NCBI GenBank assembly: GCA_963920525.1
Contig: OY986437.1
Span: 60,797,330 to 60,861,329, forward strand
Reading direction: 5' to 3'
DNA length: 64,000 bases
Origin: Dichetophora obliterata
Taxonomy: Eukaryota > Arthropoda > Insecta > Diptera > Sciomyzidae
The translations under genes were made by a program, and so were the position numbers. This document shows, one piece after another, positions 33,404 to 45,529 of this stretch. The number at the start of each line of letters is the position of its first letter. Positions within the stretch are counted from its first letter, which is position 1. A model generated the notes under the pieces. The model had not been told where the DNA came from. It saw only the letters and a list, made by a program, of their open reading frames with translations, and made no database searches.

Positions 33404-34098
33404 ATACCCCCACGCGTATTGCGTAAGGGGTATATTTACTTTGTTACTCCGTTCGTAATGCTTATAAGGAAATATTTTTTTGATCAGCATCACCTCCAGA
33501 GTCGATTAAGCCATGTCCGTCTATCCATTTGTCTGTCTGTCGACACGATTACAGCCACACTTCTTAAGCTATCATAATGAAATTAAATATATATGCTTAT
33601 ATTCAAAGAACGAAGATTAAATTCGGGAATGAGCAAAATCGGATGAACACCACGCCTACCTCCCATAGGAAGTGACTTTATCAAAACGGTATCTCTTTAA
33701 ATGCCACAAAAATAAATATATGAATTTGGAATTTTGAACATTAGCTTTGGAGTAAAATATTCACCACATATTTGAAATTTTCCAAAAGTGGATGAAAACC
33801 ACGCCCACCTCAGACACAAAGTGGCGTCATAATAATACAAAATCTTCATAAATTGAAAAAAATTATGATTTAATCTTGATATTTTACACATAAGCTTTGA
33901 TAATTAGGATGAACTCTGAGTTTAAAATTTTATTTATTTGGATAAAAACCATGCTCCATATAAGTGGCGTTATCAAAATTAAACAACATTGACAACTTCG
34001 TATATACTAAAATACGAATGTAGGGGTATTTTAAATTCGATTCAGTTAAAGTTAATTCCTTTGTTGTAGGAATATAGTATTTTGGTTATAAGTTTTTT
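33404..34098 (+). repeat. Dispersed fly repeat, copy 1
   Basis: Starts TTTTATACCCCCACG, includes TTGATCAGCATCACCTCCAG, AGTCGATT and CCATGTCCGTCT, and ends AGGGGTATTTTAAATTCGATT with TAATTCCTT. The same start and end are found at 59475-60372, and an inverted copy is at about 50783-51553. I recall very similar sequence scattered through fly genomes but cannot name the family. Confidence 0.7.
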
Positions 34099-34439
34099 AT
34101 AGTTGTGCAGCGAATTGTGTCTCTTGTGCTAAACAATTGATTTAAACTTTTTTATTTTAATAATAATAAATAATGCTTTATTCGTATAATGATAGAAGAG
34201 CCTTTTAAGTTTTTTATGTTTATTTACTATTTTTTTTTTCAATAATCTTATGTGGTATATCTCAAACTGGTAAAATAAGTAGCTTATAAGAAAATTTTAA
34301 AAAATAAATAAAAAAAAACAAAGACTAATATTAATGTTTTGTTTTATTTCTAGTAGAATAATACATAGTTTATCAATTTTCAACAGCTTTCAATGTATTT
34401 TATGTACCAACAGCTCCTTTAAAACGAGTTATGGAGCGT

Positions 34440-34458
34440 GTTAGTCGAATCGACTAAC
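34440..34458. repeat. 19-bp palindrome GTTAGTCGA-A-TCGACTAAC type
   Basis: GTTAGTCGAATCGACTAAC is palindromic apart from its central base. It is the third member of the palindrome set at 33188 and 33363 and ends a segment that could span 33185-34462, sharing AACCAATGTTAGTCG at both ends in inverted order. Confidence 0.6.
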
Positions 34459-34470
34459 ATTGGTTATAAC

Positions 34471-35996
34471 TAATGTTACCAGCTACACTTACTTTGTAAG
34501 TATCATACTTATTTTCAGCTTCATATACTTACTAAAACTCCATACTTATAAGTATACTTACTTTTAAGATTTATACTTAATTATGCTTACTTTTCAGCTC
34601 CGGTTTAACGTTTTTATTTGCCAAAGCGGAAAAAGTTTGAAAATTGTAACCAACAGCGTTAAAAATACAGACTCTGGATTCAATTTTATTTTTAAAAAAT
34701 AATATTATTGAATACAGCTGTGTCGAATTTTACAATTTTTTAAAGACAAGACCTTAAATATAAAGGATGTACTCTAGTTCGTCGGCTAAAAAGTAGGCTA
34801 TTTTTGGGAATTTCTCGTGAGCTTGCTATGAAAGATATGTTTATATAAGTTGTTAAGAATGATAAATGAAGTCTAAATTTATAGCAATAAAAAATTTTAT
34901 TAATGTTTTTTAATAATTTGGAGGCAGGTCGGCTCCCACACGATATCTCGGCATATGTTTATCTGAAACAAAAAACCGAAGTGTTTTAGATTCAATATGA
35001 CAAGGACTATAAAATATACTATTAATATTAACTTTTAGCAATTGTTGTTAACTTTAAGTAACAAAAACCAAAAAAAAAATAAAAATATATTTTTTTCGCT
35101 GTTATTTGTAAAAAAAATATAGTAAACATAAATTTTTTTAACACGATTACAGTCTATTTTGTAAGTAGTTTTGTGTTAAATACGTGGTTAAAATTTCAGA
35201 AGGATCAGCCCTCAGGAGAAATAGTGTGGGGCGTCCGTGAAAACGTAGTTTTGAGAAAAACGCTCTTAAAGTTTTTTAAATGCGTTCTAACATGAGTTCA
35301 GGTAGAGAAAGTTTTGGGTTGAAAAAATTACTTATACTGCTCGGATCTTCATAAAAATTTAATACAATATTCTTAGAAATATAACATTCGAAAAATTGTA
35401 AAAAAAAAAAGAAAAAAACTTTCGAAAGTGACCAATTAGACTTCACCCTTAAATAAAATTTACAGCCAAGACAAATACGATTTCAAGCAAAAAGAAAAAA
35501 GCAAATTAATGTAGCGCTTCAATTCAGTGACAGTGAGAGCGAATAATGATAAATTTTCTTTGGTCTCTGTACACATTTCAATGTGATTTTTTTATTTTTT
35601 TTTTTTTATTTAACTACTTTAATAACTTTTAATTTTTTGTTATGCTTTTGTTTGTTTTTAAACTATTTTTTGTATTAGAAATATATATGAATTTCAAATA
35701 TATAAAATTAATATTTTGTTTTTTTTATCTGACGACTTTTTGGTTGTAGATAGATTGCATACACAAAACTTTTTAAGTAAAACAAAAAGAGAGTGTGACA
35801 ATATTTAAAGAATATTGTGGGTTCTATTGATTTTAACATAAATAGTTAATTGTATCGAAAAAATATTCAATTTATTTTTCTAAGGTAAAATACTTACTTA
35901 TACTTATTTTAAAAAATAATACTTACTAATACTTTTTTTTCAGTGTTCTAAGAAGCAAATATACTTATTTTTTAATTACATGAGTTGGTAGCATTA
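34471..35996. mobile_element. hAT-like non-autonomous element (1526 bp) with TACTTA clusters
   Basis: Ends TAATGTTACCAGCT and (inverted) TAATGCTACCAACT, with an identical 8-bp duplication GTTATAAC at 34463-34470 and 35997-36004. TACTTA/TAAGTA words are dense in both subterminal regions (34486-34600 and 35885-35970), suggesting protein-binding sites. The middle is AT-rich and non-coding. The superfamily is inferred from the 8-bp duplication. Confidence 0.75.
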
Positions 35997-36039
35997 GTTA
36001 TAACGTATTATAAATATGATTGGTTATCCAGGGTTAAAC

Positions 36040-36530
36040 AAGGGGGAGTGCCACCTTCTTATACAACCAAAACTTGCGATATCGAATAGTTTTGAAGTTT
36101 ATAGGTCGCACAGCATTGGAATTCAGTAGTCGACATCAATGTATACATGTAATTTCTTTGATAATATTATATGAACGTTGTAAAGGGGGAGTGGCACCTC
36201 CTATGCTACCCACATTTGTGCTATCAAATAACTTTGAAGTTATAGGTCGCACAGCATCGAAATTCAGTATTCGACTTAAATTTGCACATGCAGTATAATT
36301 TGTAATATTTAATAGGCTTTGGACAAGGAGGAGTGGGATCTTTCATACAATTTAATTTTGCGATATCGAATAGCTATGGAATTATAGGTCGCACAGCTAT
36401 GGAATTCAGTATCTGACCTCAATTTACATATGTAGTTTCATTTTATGGGCGTTAGACAAGGGGGCGTGGCATCTCCCATACAACTCAAATTTATGATATC
36501 GAATACTTTAGAGCTACAGGTCGTAGTTTC
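36040..36530 (+). repeat. Diverged tandem array, about 140-bp units x 3.5
   Basis: Each unit has GATATCGAATA, then TATAGGTCGCACAGC, then ATTCAGTA-TCGAC and a GGGGGAGTGGC/GGGGGCGTGGC motif. Units start near 36077, 36208, 36358 and 36497. Open frames across it are by-products of the repeat. Confidence 0.7.
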
Positions 36531-39500
36531 ACTGAAAACATTTTATCGGAATTGACAAGGAGCGTGGTGCTCCTACGCTTCGAGGTTCAGATAATACATT
36601 AATACATTTTAAATATTTTGCTGTTTACAACATTTAATTTTTACCTTTAAAAATATGATTTGTTGTTATAAAAAAATTTTTTTACCTTATAATAAGCTTT
36701 TTATGCAGACCCTCTCCCAAAGGAAATTTTGGGCTTAGAATCCCTAATGGGGAAGAAGTATTAAAAAATTTGCACAATAACTCCAAATTAACACTTTAAA
36801 AAAATTGCGTAGTAAAATTTACTTTGATAACAAGAAAGTTATACCAAAGCCTCCACCCACTCACTACAAAATCCTGCAGGAGGGGTTAAATACCTCTTGC
36901 AATACCTTTTTGATACATATCCTGCGGTACATAATGTACCTAATAAGAGACCTTATGTAAGGTATAGTTGACTTTCGCATAAAAAAAATGTATGGAAGGC
37001 TTGGTGGCTCACCGGTGAGCCAGGTGTCCAACAAAGGAGTGTCAACACAAAGGTTAAAGGAATAATAGGTTCTAGCATTTATCATTTAACTTACCCTATT
37101 GCTTAAAGAAAAGAGTCTCAAAGACTACAGTAAGTTGTATGTTTAACAAAAAATTGAGCCAATATGTTGACTACCTCCATTTTAGTTTAAAAAGCACTAG
37201 GGTTGACCTTGTCTCCACTAATTTTTTAAGGTAATGTACAGAATCATGCTTAAAACTCCATTTTCCATTTCTACTGTCTCCAAGATGTTGCTGCAAAGCT
37301 TCACTCTATTTTCTGCATTAAATTTATTTGATGATATTTTGGACTTATCATATATAAAGTTAGCTAAGTGCAAAAATTAATTAGCTAAAACAATTTCTTC
37401 TCAGTTTTGCTTTTGGAAATTTTTTTGTAGGAAAAATTATGTTCTCTCTCCCTATTTTTGCTTTGTGCAGCTATTGACAAAAGTTCTCTAGAAATCTGAG
37501 TTGTTGCTGTCTACATTTTGCCTTTTTCTCAGTATTTTTCACGAACACAACAACTTGGTTTTAAGCATTAAAAAACTTTTTAATAGCACTGAACCTTTCA
37601 GGGCCCGTTCTATTCATAAAATTGCCTTTTGAGGCCATATCCTGTGCATGACATCAATTTCTTTCAAAATGACATTTTTTGCTGACGTTTCGTTTTTTTT
37701 TAGAATTTAATTATAACGTCCTAAATGTTTGCAAGCTTAACAAAAATTTGAAAGCAAAAAAAACATAGCATACATAAAGGCACTCTTCAATACAATAAAA
37801 ACGAACCAATTCAAGTTTATTGGGGCGCATGAAAACATTTTAAAGTTAATCTTTTTCATTACTTTACAGTACGACTGCAAGTTTATGGCATGCGTAGAAA
37901 AAGTTTTACAGGAAAAAAATGCTGCATGTGCCAAATTTTTATGTATTTTTTTTATTTGTGTGTCTAAAAGTATGCAGCAGCGTTACTTGATACAGCAAAA
38001 GTATATGCGACAGGTAATAAAATTCATAAAAATTCAAGTTATGCTGATTTGCATAGGTAACAAAAACATGCTAGATTTTTTAGGGATGTTGAGGAATGTC
38101 GAAGAAAAGCTGTCACTACAGCGACAGAACTCACTCAAAGTTAAGAAAATTATTTGTATTTTATTCTTAAGAAATTTAAAACCGATGAGTGAGGGTTTCT
38201 TTCATTTTGAGCATCATACGTTCTGACACTCATTATATTATATAAGGTTGAATTTATGTTGTTCGTCTTTTAGATGCTCTTTTTTTTTGGGTGTTGCTGT
38301 TGTTGACAATTTCAAGGAATAAATTTTTTGCGCGTCATGAATAATTATTTAGGTAAGGAAGTGTTTAAAAAACAATTTGACGAAATATGTGCTAAAATTA
38401 TTTTTTAATGTATGCTAATTTTATTTATATTAAAATTTTTAAATTTGGTAGATTGAATTCCAGTTGTATTCAGAAGATGCTCTGTTTGAAGTTATATTGT
38501 ATTAAGTTAAAAAGTAAATTATTTTACATAGTTAAAGGATGTTATAAAATTATAACAACATTTTAAATAGAATGTATAATTAATATTTTTTTCAAAATTT
38601 AAAGCTTAAAGATTATCTTTTTAACATGTTTTATTATTATAGCAACTTGAAAGTTTCATTATGATACAAAAGCTCTAAATTTGTTGCTTTTTATATTGTC
38701 TCCAATAAAAGATTTTACTTAGATCTTTCGGAGAAGACATTATTTTTACAAAATTAATTATAGCATAATATTAGGCTATGCGCAAATTGTTTAAATAGCA
38801 TTAATTAAAACATTTATCAAAAAGAATCTTACAAAAAACCTGTTTAAATGCAAGCAAGGCAACGAAAAAAAAATTTATAACAATCTAGGCAACAGCAACC
38901 AAGGACCAAGGACTATTTATAGCATAAACTGGAAAACGCTATGTTTTGCTCCTTGTTGTTGCTTTTGCTTATTTTATTAGCAGTCTGCAAACATTCGCTT
39001 CATAAAATAAAAATAGAGGCTAAAAGAAAAATAAGAGGCAAAATGGTCCGAAAACAGGACAGGAAACCAGCGACAACGACTGAGTCAACAGTTGTGAGAG
39101 AGCAAAAAACAAAAAATAAACAAGCTGTATTTTGTTGTTTTTCTTGTTGTATTTTTGAAACAAGATTTTTTTTGTTCATAGTTTTTTCGTTTGCCTCTGT
39201 TGTTGTTACTTTTAAATAGGCCTTTGAGGCAGGATAGAAAATTAAATAATATATTAAGTTGCATCAAGTTGTTGTTGTTGTTGGCTTTTTAAGCGAATAA
39301 TAAAAGCGGCGATATGGTTTAAGGCTTACTATAAATTAAAAGCAAGTTTTGCGTGCAGTTGTTTAAGATTTTTATGCAAAACAGACAACTCTCAAAATTT
39401 AAATGCATTTAATAGAGTCACAAAGTCACTATAAGCTTATAGCAAATATTCAAAATCGTAATGTGAAGGCGTTTATATAAAAAAATGTGTCAAAAAATGC

Positions 39501-40080
39501 CTTTTATCTTCTTTTTTATAGAATTTTAAGTTTAGTTTTAATATTATATCAAATTAGAGTATAGTCAAAAATTGCCTCTTTTCTGATTATAAGAGCTCTT
39601 TACAACAATTTGAAGTTGCTTTCAAATGAAAGCAAATTTTCAAACTCGTTAAAATAAGGTTATTCATAAAAAAATTATACAAATTAAGTGTATAGAACAT
39701 ATTACAGATCTTTTATCATATTATAATAGTTTTAGATTTGCTAAAGAGCTCTTCAAAGCGATGCCCATGTACATACGTTGAAAGAACTTTTTCAAATAAA
39801 TTTTATCAAATATAATTGTATTGAGATATTAAGTAAATAATGAAATTATAGTAAATAACAAACTTCTTAAATATTTTTAAAAAAATACATTTGAATAATT
39901 GAAGTCTTGGATGTGCTGAAATGCTATTATTTTTTAAGATTCTATATTAAAAAATGTGCCAAAACATTCTTCAAACATTTTTCCAAATAAGTTTTTAGTA
40001 TCTGAATGGTTACGTTAGGTTAGATTGCAATCATTGGTGCGCTCATGAAGCTTTGGCTGGATGAGTAACTCTGTGTGCTG
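36531..40080. other. No gene seen in 3.5 kb
   Basis: AT-rich with scattered short frames, the longest a 113-codon Lys/Ile/Phe-rich frame (37885-38226) that I do not recognise. An 18-bp perfect palindrome, TGGCTCACCGGTGAGCCA, is at 37005-37022. Confidence 0.4.
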
Positions 40081-40084
40081 ATAA

Positions 40085-40770
40085 AAAACCTGCTGACTAG
40101 CAGAGTCGTCAGCGTATCTCTAGATGACTCAAAGCCATTTGTGAGTAGGGCCACTCCTCAGGGGGTGTTCTATTACCTTTTTTATGGAATTTGGTGGTCA
40201 ATGAGGAAAATACACTACTGAGGAAAGTGATTGCCGGCAACTGAGGTTGCAAAGTGATTGCCTATGCAGATGACGTAGCTATTGCTGCACAGGGAAAGTT
40301 TCCTAACACTCTCTTGGATCTGATTGGATCAGCGATTTCCGATCTTAGTATTTGAGCCAATAGCTGTGTAAATCCCCACAAAACTGAACTGGTGATTCCT
40401 GTTATAATTCCTCCACGCTTGACGGCACACAGCTATACTTCGTGAAAGAGGCAAAATACTTGGGAGTTATTTTGAAAATAAAGTTAAGCTGGAAACCGAA
40501 CATTTTTGAGCGAATTAGGAAAGCCAATGCTGCTTTATATGCCTTTAAGAAAGCTATAGGTAAAACATGGGGACTTACGCCGAATATTGCACAAGGGATT
40601 TATACAGGAATAGAGAGGTCACTCTTCTACTATCGATCTTGTAGGAGCAGTTCCTGGCAACATCGATTAAACTATTGCCACTAATTCATTTGAGAACGGC
40701 TTTCACACAGTTATCCCAACCAGAGTAGAATGGGACGAGTTACTACCGCTATACCAACCCAGCAGTCAGC
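40085..40770 (+). pseudogene. LOA/R1-like LINE relic, reverse transcriptase segment
   Basis: Pieces in shifting frames: LLTSRVVSVSLDDSKPFVSR then ATPQGG (about 40085-40160), VIAYADDVAIAAQGKFPNTL (about 40257-40312, with the catalytic YADD), EAKYLGVILKIKLSWKPNI (40448-40506) and KKAIGKTWGLTPNIAQGIYT (about 40550-40608). This order is that of the palm and thumb of a non-LTR reverse transcriptase of the Jockey/LOA/R1 group. A stop follows DLSI, and frameshifts separate the blocks. Confidence 0.75.
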
Positions 40771-41530
40771 CTGGGCCCAAGTGTTCCTTTGTCAACACTC
40801 TTTTCGCTAGCGACAACTGCACTAGTGAAAAAGTCGACAACTTTTCTTCTACGCACGAGTAGAAACTAGCTACAGACAACAGATCTAGTATATTTCTGGT
40901 GACACTGTCAACGAAGTCGTCGACAGTTTGTTTTTTTTTATTATTTTGCTCTTTCAATAGGTACATATTTTTTTAACTGAGCAACAGTTTTTCTCTTCTT
41001 GCACATTATTGCGTCATATTCTTTTGTTGATTAAACACGTGCTCGCAGTGAAAATAAGTTTGTTTTTAGAAATTGTTCAATAATTAAAAAAAGGTGTTTA
41101 AAATAATATTGTGTATAAATAAAAATAAAATATAATATGAGCAAAAGAAACTATAAGAGACAAATTAAAAAACAAAGCATTTTATACAAAAATAGAGGTT
41201 TGCAACATGAAATCGAGAATAATGAAACAGTTTTCAGTGATATTGTAGAAGATGCAGAAGTTTTTGTGGAACATTTTGAACATTTTACATGTCCAAATTG
41301 ACGTTGCGCGAAATACTAAAAAGCTGGTACATAGAAACAACTCCTTCTAGAAGATGTGTGGAGAAGCTGTTGTCGATATTAAAGGAGGAAGGCCTGGAGG
41401 TGCCGCTTTCTGCAGAAACTTTGATGGGCAAAAGAAATAAGATTTTAGTTAGAAATCTTTCCCCCGAAAGTTACTGTCACATAGGGATAGAATCGCAGTT
41501 AAAAAAAGTTGAGCATGTTTTGCAAAACTA

Positions 41531-42882
41531 AGGTGCTTATCAAAACTATACGACACCAAAAAAAAATTTATTGCGCACTCTTACCAAATCTATGTTGAAT
41601 ACAGTTAGAGGAAAGCTTAAACACAGAATGAGAGAACAAAATGTACTTCTTAAAACAAAGTCTCGTTATCAGCGCTTATCTTTGATTTTAAGGAGTACCG
41701 TTAGAATGTGTTGAAATGCTCTCGTTGCTGCTTAATTGCAATCGTATCAAAACTATACGACTTTCGTACCTTATTATATTTTTTAATGTTTTTCGTACAA
41801 CAACAAGAACTTAACTTATTATATGTATATTATATAGGGCCTCCTTTGGCAATTCCAACGTCAAATATTCTCTTTCTCATCGATTCAAACAAATGGCATA
41901 GAATACTTGGCTCCATCTTGTTCCACTCCCTTAAAATAGCAACTTTTAAATCTGGAACTGACAAGTATTTTGTATTTTCTTTATAAACTCGTCTAGCCAG
42001 TATTCCCCAAACGTTCTCAATGGGATTTAAGTCAGGTGAGCACGCTGGCCAAGCCATAAGGTTAATAGAACACGCATCCAAAAATTCCTTTGTTTGCCGA
42101 CTTGTGTGGATTCTTGCATTATCTTGCATAAATATATGCGGTCTTTCTCTATTTTCCTCTAAAAATGGCAAGAGGCTGCTCTCCAATACATTTATATAAT
42201 CAGAGCTATTCATCTTGGAGCTCACGAAACGCAATCCAAGTGTGCTCGTCTTGTGAATGGCACCCCACACCATGACAGAACCACCACCAAAATTTCTTTT
42301 GGAAAATATGAGCGGTTCCTTTCTTAAATCTCTCCAGAAGTATCGGTATCCATCTGGGCCATCCAAGTTAAACTTCTTTTCATCTGAAAAGATGACCTTT
42401 TCCGAAAAAAATTGTTAAAATGTAAGTTAAGTTAAGAAGACTATTTTTATATACCGAGTCCCAGTTGGTATCCAAATTATTTGTTGCAAATTGAAGCCGT
42501 GCCATCTTATGGTGCGGAAGTAATATTGGAGCTTTCTTCATAACGGATTATGCCGCGCGGCATTATAATCAAAAAGTTTTGTAGTCACAATTTAAGTTAA
42601 TATTCAGATGGACGATGATGCGACCTCTCTGTTGATGAACTTTCAAATGACTGCCGTATAGTTTTGATACGATTGCAATTAAGCAGCAACGAGAGCATTT
42701 CAACACAATCTAACGGTACTCCTTAAAATCAAAGATAAGAGCTGATAACGAGACTTTGTTTTAAGAAGTACATTTTGTTCTCTCATTCTGTGTTTAAGCT
42801 TTCCTCTAACTGTATTCAACATAGATTTGGTAAGAGTGCGCAATAAATTTTTTTTGGTGTCGTATAGTTTTGATAAGCACCT
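41531..42882 (-). mobile_element. Tc1-like transposon with long IR/DR termini, N-terminally deleted
   Basis: 1352 bp between TA dinucleotides (41529-41530 and 42883-42884). Inverted repeats 41531-41759 and 42655-42882 match almost completely (229 and 228 bp; one A-run length difference plus a few substitutions). Each repeat carries ATCAAAACTATACGA at both its outer and inner end, the IR/DR arrangement of Tc1 elements such as Sleeping Beauty. The interior encodes only the catalytic part of a transposase on the minus strand. The well-preserved repeats suggest insertion not very long ago, into the older transposase-like relic. Confidence 0.9.
41830..42541 (-). pseudogene. Tc1 transposase, catalytic part only, two exons
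   Basis: Exon 1 is 42541-42455 (29 codons, MKKAPILLPHHKMARLQFAT...). A 58-nt GT-AG intron (42454-42397) follows, then exon 2 at 42396-41830 ending at TAA. Spliced in phase it gives 217 residues with NWDS-VIFSDEKKF at the junction. Catalytic residues are D34 (FSDEK), D121 (MQDNARIH) and E156 (DLNPIENVW), a DD34E spacing. The paired-like DNA-binding domain, normally about 110 residues, is absent: only 113 bp separate the first ATG from the inverted repeat, and a stop lies two codons upstream. It is therefore not expected to bind its own ends. Confidence 0.8.
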
Positions 42883-43600
42883 TATAATGAGGTGGAATTA
42901 GACATTAATATTGACGGCATTCCATTGTTTAAAAGCTCGCAAATTCAGCTGTGGCCAATTCTTTGCAGAATCGTTAACGTAAAGGAAAATGTACAACCTT
43001 TTGCTGTTGGAATATACTTAGGGAAGAAAAAACCGAATTGCGTCAAAGAGTATTTGAAAGATTTTATTGAGGAAGTACTTTTTTAAAAAGATCTATATGT
43101 GTTAAATGAAAAAAACATTAAGTTAAAGTTTCGCTGCTTAACATGCGACACACCGGCCAAAGCTTTTATTTGTGGCGTTCCTGGGCATACTTCAAGGAAT
43201 GGCTGTACGAAGTGCACTCAAGTGGCGAAAAAAATTGATAAAGTAGTTACGTATAGCAGTGTTAGTGGCTCCTTAATTTCGGACGCAGACTTTACTTTAA
43301 GGAAATATACAAAACATCATTCCCAAATGTTTAAAGAGGAGAAGTCACCCCTTGAAGAAATAGGATTTGATATGGTATCACAAACTCCACTTGATAGTAT
43401 GCACCTCGTCGACCTGGGAGTCATGAAAAAAAATGCTAATTTGAATAGTTTGCAATAAAACAAAAGAAAAGACTTAAAAGAAAATATTTTGCAAATATCT
43501 TCTGAGCTGGTGAAATTAAGAAATTTTTTTCCTAAGGAGTTTCCAAGGAAACCCAGGTCATTAGATGATTTGCATCTTTGGAAGGCAACTTAAGGATTTC

Positions 43601-44850
43601 GGGAATGTTTTTGCAGCTATAATAGGTAAAAAACTTGTCAAAAAAATATTTTTGAAGAAAATCGTTGGTGTAATATACACTTTTATTTAAATAATAACAA
43701 CGGATATCTTTTATAAGTTGTGTAAATTCTACAACATATAGTGTAATTCTTATTGAAGTTAGTTAAAATTTACACAATTTATATATTATTTAATTGGACT
43801 TTGTTAAAATTTAATTTTCAAAATTTTATATACTCCTTTAATTAGAGTGTACTTTTTTCCAATTCATAGATGTAATATCATCATTCAACAACTCTGCTGA
43901 TAAGACTTTAAGAGCAGCTTTTTAACGACAAAAGAAGAAATATTTTAAGCAAAAAAGTCGCAACAATTCCAATAATAAGACGAAAAATGAAAATGAAGAA
44001 AACGAAAGCATGTCTTCTGTCGAAGAACAATAAAATTGTTCTTCTTTGTCTTCACCCTTTTGCCTTTTTATTAAATTAAAACAATATTCAACAAATTTAA
44101 GATGACTTTATGTATTTGGCTTGAGACCAAAAAAATGTAAGTAATATATTAGTAGACTTAAACCATCATTTGATTTTAATCAAATCTAACAGTTATTTTT
44201 TTTTAAGGCCCACTGAATTTTTTTAAATGCATGTGGAATAAGTGTATAAGTAAATATACTTCTAAGCTAACTGCATTCTATTTTTTTTTAAAGCACCATT
44301 TTTGAAAAAGGACTAAAATGACCCCTTATAATGAGCGAAATACAGTTAATATATTTTAAGAAAAGTAGCACCGTTAAATTTTATTGCAGACATATTTGGA
44401 AAACTGCAGTGGGCCATCTAAAAAATTGTAAGTACGTGACCGAAATCCTCTGGGGGTTTTAGTCGAAATTAGGGTACTTTATTTTTTTTAGTTTCAAGCT
44501 AGATACATTTTTGTGTTGAAGAGTGTAATTGAATATTTTACGATCACGGTCAATTTAGTATGGTAATAAGCAAAATTGCCAAAACTCAAAAACTTTAACT
44601 ACACGTAAAAAAAATCACCAACTTCAATACTTGGTATTATTCTCGTTTTGGAGTTTTTTTTTTCCTTACTACGCCAACTTTAAGCAGAAATATTTGAAAA
44701 CTGCTAAAGAATTTTTTGCGTGTGGTTAAATTATTTGGCATTTGGACATTTTGCAAATTACCACAATAAAAATCCCGGTATCGTAAAAACCTCTAATAAA
44801 ATTTTGTTCAAAAAAATTTTTTGATAAAAAAAAAATTATTTCATATGTAT
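43601..44850. other. Decayed tail of the transposase-like relic, then unassigned DNA
   Basis: Possible coding remnants to about 44035 (Lys/Asn/Glu-rich end before TAA). The rest is AT-rich with no recognisable feature. Confidence 0.35.
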
Positions 44851-44856
44851 GTATAT

Positions 44857-45185
44857 TTAGAAAGGTTGAGCCAGCCTTGAAGAAATTGAGCTTTAAAATA
44901 TCCATAACAGACTGATGTCAAAAATTTAAAATTTTTTTGCAAAATTAGTATGTACTTTAAAATAACTTGTTAAAAAATATTTCAATTTTGAGCTGTGGTT
45001 TATTTTATATCTATAATTAAAAAAGGTTTAGCCAGCCTTTAAGAAAATGAGCTCCAAAATATCAAAAACAGACTGATGTAAATAATTTTTAATAGTTTAT
45101 TTTATATACTCTTAGAAAGGTTAAGCCAGCCTTGAAGAAAATAAGCTATAAAATATTAAAAACAGACTGATTTAAATTATTTTTA
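44857..45185 (+). repeat. Three copies of a roughly 70-bp unit
   Basis: Units at about 44857, 45020 and 45111 share AGAAAGGTTGAGCCAGCCTT, GAAGAAAATGAGCT and AACAGACTGATG. Spacing is irregular (about 160 and 95 bp). Non-coding. Confidence 0.75.
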
Positions 45186-45529
45186 GTTGTATAAGGTTCT
45201 ATTTAAAAACTATGTAATTTAATCTTTTCTTCAGACAAAAAATATATGTGTTTAAGTGTATCGCCTTAACCTCTGTAAAAATCTAGCTCCAGAATCGCCT
45301 GAGAAGCGGCAATTATGTAGGCCAGAGTTACTAAAATGCACTAGTGAATCTGTGGTTCAAATGTCTCCATGTGGTCCTAAAAGAACTATCACGTCAGTAG
45401 TGATAAGGTCTACTGGTGGATTTTCAATGACAAGCCTGTGTTAGATGTCAATAGCAGATTACATTGGCTGGGGCATAGCTGGTCAATAGTACTGGTGACA
45501 ATGTCACTAGTATAACACTACAGTTTTAC

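Larger units (their letters stand above)
41137..43600 (+). pseudogene. Transposase-like gene relic (tnp2/EnSpm-like?), split by a Tc1 element
   Basis: Starts with a short frame MSKRNYKRQIKKQS (41137). A shifted frame (41289-41531) follows with LREILKSWYI, then NILVRNL-like residues. After the Tc1 insert come 42892-43086 with LDINIDGIPLFKSSQIQLWP and 43099-43458 with LKFRCLTCDTPAKAFICG, GHTSRNGCTKCT (paired Cys) and a conserved PLDSMHLVDLGV. A last remnant (about 43490-43600) reads LVKLRNFFPKEFPRKPRSLD and LHLWKAT. I recall this block order from insect and cnidarian proteins related to tnp2-type transposases; the exact superfamily is uncertain. Frameshifts, stops and the insertion make it a pseudogene. 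Confidence 0.6.

Noticed and set aside
40819..45345. CACTAGTG words at about 40819 and 45338 as CACTA-element ends
   Set aside because: The surrounding bases do not form inverted repeats, and the second lies in the same rather than opposite orientation context; likely coincidence.
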